The translations under genes were made by a program, and so were the position numbers. A stretch of 64,000 bases of DNA from Gonapodya prolifera JEL478. Lineage: Eukaryota; Monoblepharomycota; Monoblepharidomycetes; Monoblepharidales; Gonapodyaceae. Where the stretch lies: positions 1,064,131-1,128,130 of the forward strand of contig KQ965732.1 in NCBI GenBank assembly GCA_001574975.1. The letters are read 5' to 3'. Below, in pieces: positions 60,366-64,000 of the stretch. The notes beneath the pieces are model-generated. The model worked only from the letters and a program-made list of their open reading frames with translations. It did not search any database and had not been told where the DNA came from. The first letter of the stretch is position 1, and every line of letters starts with the position of its first letter.

Positions 60366-63300
60366 ATGCCCTCAATGCTGACCATCCCGGGGTGTTCGAG
60401 CATCTCTGACTTCCGTCGGGGTGCGGTTCTCGCCGAGCTTTCTGCTCGCTGGCCGCTCCCCGAGTCTGTTCCGACTGACGTATCGGCCTACTACGTCCAT
60501 TTCGTGAAGCTCGCTTCGGATTCCGTCGCCGAATTCAAGCACGTGGATGTCTTGCGGCGTCTCCTTCGATACGGCGACGAAAACACCAACAAAATTCGCC
60601 ACGCATCAGATGCGCTCATTCTCAAATCACTTCGGGGATTTGTTCCCGCCGGAGGAGACGTTGCTCAGGACGATCACATTCCTACCCACCCACTCCCACC
60701 CACAATCCTTCCCCACCTTGTGATTCCCCGCCCTGGAACCATATCGCCCTGGTCGTCGAAAGCAACAGACATTGCGCACATCTGTGGGCTCCGAGGCGTC
60801 GTTGAGAGGATCGAGCGTGGTGTCGTGTGGATCATTCACACGGCAACACGGGAGCCTGGCGACAAGGGCACCCAGGCGAACAGAGATGCCTCGGTGTCAG
60901 GCCCGACCCTGCATCGCGGTTGGTTTGATCTTGTTCATGACCGAATGACACAGGGTGTGCTCGAAGATGTGGACCAGTACTTGGTAAGTGGTAATCCCAC
61001 CGCGTCAACCGTCGAGGACATCGTTTTCGGAACCCGTGAGTACTCGCCTGACGGTCGTTTCCATGCCATCCGTAACGAAATTCGGACAACGTCGACCGGA
61101 CGATAATTTACAGAATCACCTCGCCCCCTCAAGTCCCTTTCCCTTCTGCCACCCTCAGCAACACCCAAGGACACCACTCTCACCGCGCACCTCCCACACG
61201 CTGAGGCTGTTCTCTCATCTGCCAACACGTCGTGGGGCCTGGCGCTGGGGGATGACGAAGTCTCGTACCTCGCCAACGCCTTCCTGGAGCACCCGGACAC
61301 GGAGGGCCACGTGCGCGCGCCGACGGACGCCGAGCTTGTCATGTTTGCGCAGGTAAATTCGGAGCACTGCCGGCACAAGATCTTCCGCGCCGAGTGGGTC
61401 ATTGACGGCGAGCGGAAGGAGAGCGAGGCGGCGGATGTGGATGCAGAGGGTAATAGGAAGCACAGGAGTCTGTTCGACATGATCAGGAACACTTACAAAT
61501 GCTCGCCTGCCGGAGTTATCAGCGCGTACTCGGACAACGCGGCGGTGTTGGAGGGAGTGGGTGGGACAAGTGTCAAGTGAGTCGTGATGTGGGTTTCCTG
61601 GTCATGGGTGGGCGCTCACAAACAGGTTTCAGATTTCTCGTGGACTCCAAGGATGGCAACAAGTACAAACGTGTCGACGAACATGTGTATGCCGTGGTAA
61701 AAGTGTGTTAAAAGCAGTCGCCGTTGTTGGAGGTACTATTCCTCATACTACCATCTCGACATTCAAAATCAGGTTGAAACACACAACCATCCCACCGCCG
61801 TTTCCCCCTATCCGGGGGCTTCCACGGGCTCCGGGGGCGAAATCCGTGACGAGGGTGCCGTCGGTGTGGGCTCGCACCCAATATCCGGTCTTGCCGGCTT
61901 TTCCGTCTCCAACCTCATGCTCCCGCACGCCATCCTCCCCTGGGAAGAGGACGAACTCAAGTACGGCCGCTCCGCTGTTGTCAAATCCTCCCGAGAAATC
62001 ATGACGGACGGCCCCCTCGGTGCCGCGGCGTTCAACAACGAGTTTGGACGCCCGGGTATTTCAGGGTACTTCCGGACAATGGGAGGGTTCGCCAACGGCG
62101 AGTTCAGGGGTTATCAGAAGCCCATTATGCTGGCTGGCGGGTTGGGAACGGTGAGGCCTCAGCACACCCACAAGAATCCGATTCCACCAGGATCGTTGCT
62201 GGTGGTGCTGGGCGGGCCGGCAATGCTCATCGGACTCGGAGGTGGCGCGGCGAGCTCGGAAAAGGGGGGTCTGAGCGAGGACAGGGAGGAGCTGGATTAC
62301 CGGAGTGTGCAGCGAGAGAACCCCGAGATGCAGCGAAGGTGCCAAGAGGTAAATTCTGGATATTGCACCCTTCCACAGCGCAATTGTGCGAATGCCTGCC
62401 TGCTCTTTTTAGGTCATTGACGCGTGCACGGCGCTTGGCTCAGGCAACCCCATTCTCTCCATCCACGACGTGGGTGCCGGCGGGCTCTCAAATGCGATGC
62501 CCGAGCTCGTCCATGACTCGGGAGTTGGGGCCCGCATTGAAATCAGGAAGGTGCCGAACCTCGATATGGGAATGAGCCCCATGGAGATTTGGTGCAATGA
62601 GAGTCAAGAGCGGTGAGAATACCTGTGCCATGTGCGCCCCCACGACTATTTGCGACCAACAGGTCTCACCACATATCAGATACGTCTTGGCTGTTCCCCC
62701 CCAGGCTGTCGATCTGTTCAGCTCCATTTGCGAGCGGGAGCGCGCACTCTTTGCCGTGATCGGGGTGGCAACTGCTGAAGAGCGTCTCGTGGTCACGGAT
62801 AACTTATTGGGCAGCAACGTTGTGGACATGGACATGGATATCCTGTTTGGCAAGCCCCCGAAGATGAGAAGAGAAGTCACGAGGAAAGCGGTCCCGGTTC
62901 GAAACTTCAGTCTTATCGAGGCGGTCAAACGTGAAGCATCCAAACCGCGATCGTCGAAGGACATAACAAAGGATATTCCCGTTGAGCTGTCTCCTCCCAC
63001 ACTAGCCCCCCGCGCAGTCCTCACCTCCGCGGCCCGCCGGCTTCTCTTGTTGCCCACTATTGCGTCGAAATCATTCCTCATCACCATCGGCGATCGCACG
63101 ATTTCGGGACTTATTGCTCGTGATCAGATGGTTGGGCCTTGGCAAACACCCGTCGCCGATTGCTCTGTTACCTCGACAAGCTACGCGGGCTTCACTGGGT
63201 ATGCGATGGCATTAGGGGAGCGCCCCTTGAGTGCATTGGCGAACCCTGCCGCGTCAGCACGGATGGCCGTTGCCGAAGCGGTGCTCAACTTGGCGTCTGC

Positions 63301-64000
63301 CTACGTTAGCGGAGGGACCTCTGCGATCCGCCTCTCTTGTAATTGGATGTGCGCTGCATCTCACGCAGATGAAGGCGCGAAGTTGTGGGATGCGGTGGAG
63401 GCGGTTGGGATGGACTTATGCCCAAAGCTGGGGATCGCGGTCCCCGTTGGGAAAGACTCCATGAGTATGGCGACGAAATGGAAGGATCGAGTTACAGGAG
63501 AGGCAAAAGCTGTCACGGCACCCGTCAGCTTGAATGTTACTGGCTACGCTGGAGTGGACGACGTCCGGAGAACGGTCACCCCGGACTTGAAAGCCCCGCG
63601 CTCTGCAGATGGTAAAAGGCACATTCCGGCTGCGACGGAAACTGTCATCGTATACTTGGACCTTGCGGGCGGCAAAAGGCGTTTGGGGGGATCGTGCCTG
63701 GCGCAAGTTTACTCTCAGCTTGATGCCTGGACGACGCCCGACCTGGAGAACGTGGAACATCTGAAAGAGGTTTTCAGCGGATTGCAGAAAATGAAACAAG
63801 AAACAATCGGGGAATGGCCTGGAGACGAGCGACCCGCCTTATTGGCTTATCACGATGTCAGTGACGGTGGTATTTTTGTCACCATCGCGGAGATGGCATT
63901 TGCTGGTCGATTGGGGGTTGATATCCAACTCCAGACCCTCACCCAAGGTTCTACTTCAGAAGACATTGACGTAATCGCCTCTGCCTTGTTCGCGGAAGAG
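60366..64000 (+). CDS. ADE6: Phosphoribosylformylglycinamidine (FGAM) synthase, 3' partial
   Basis: Fourth step of purine synthesis: converts FGAR, ATP and glutamine to FGAM in the cytosol. The start at 60366 opens the N-terminal PurS-like domain ([18 protein letters not shown]). The synthase region shows [18 protein letters not shown] near 61350, GVGGTSVK near 61558, a spliced [19 protein letters not shown] near 61770, [20 protein letters not shown], and [39 protein letters not shown] near 62457 and [14 protein letters not shown] near 63437 are ATP-site elements of the two half-domains. [20 protein letters not shown] near 63840 is present at the end. The window stops before the C-terminal glutaminase, so the gene is cut by the window and not known to be broken. 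Four to six introns, all in the first 2.5 kb. Confidence 0.95.

Overview
This window is gene-dense eukaryotic DNA with many short GT-AG introns, compact intergenic gaps and fungal gene families: a PHO84-type phosphate permease, a fungal ADE6-type FGAM synthase, a SepH/Cdc7-type septation kinase and a CE18/Agd3-like exopolysaccharide deacetylase. A dynein regulatory complex subunit (DRC10/IQCD-like) implies a motile flagellum. Together these point to a zoosporic, chytrid-like fungus. That placement is inference; no phylogeny was run. I built the gene models by hand from reading frames, splice sites and family motifs, so exon edges are approximate and the outer limits are firmer where a start or stop is stated.

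Layout: 1-4849 (+) Mrc1/claspin, cut at the left edge; 4963-6772 (+) signal peptide peptidase; 6844-10220 (-) MDC1/Mdb1-like FHA + tandem BRCT mediator; 10353-11674 (-) FYRN/FYRC protein; 11792-12850 (-) membrane-anchored polysaccharide deacetylase; 13346-15529 (+) Ala/Glu/Pro-rich protein with MARCKS-like basic patches; 15723-18265 (-) cytochrome b5-acyl-CoA dehydrogenase fusion; 18574-21217 (-) YqaJ-type nuclease with a long basic tail; 21405-23572 (-) phosphate permease with a CACGTG cluster upstream; 24037-25468 (-) membrane SDR; 25673-29110 (-) RRM protein; 30249-33434 (+) mitochondrial EF-G; 33492-about 35905 (-) SLY1; 36220-37537 (-) THO1/SARNP; 37640-38241 (+) SmF; 38721-40942 (+) CH-domain/SepH-like kinase; 41012-42997 (+) DRC10; 43004-45156 (-) lysyl-tRNA synthetase; 45418-48142 (-) secreted cysteine-rich repeat protein; 49484-50395 (-) unknown; 50848-54221 (+) membrane-anchored coiled coil; 54484-59873 (+) Agd3-like secreted deacetylase with repeats; 60366-end (+) FGAM synthase, cut at the right edge.

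Themes: the left third is rich in nuclear/genome-maintenance genes (Mrc1, MDC1-like, FYR protein, YqaJ nuclease). The centre holds core housekeeping functions (translation, splicing, mRNA export, ER-Golgi fusion). The right third carries secreted, repeat-rich, wall- or matrix-facing proteins. The most unusual items are the CH domain joined to a SepH-like kinase in one open exon, the TQ/SQ repeats of Mrc1 carried one per symmetric exon, the MARCKS/gravin-like protein, the Pho4-type sites next to the phosphate permease, and the triplicated unknown domain plus 144-bp exon-intron repeats in the Agd3-like gene. I saw no convincing tRNA, rRNA, CRISPR, LTR element or DNA transposon.
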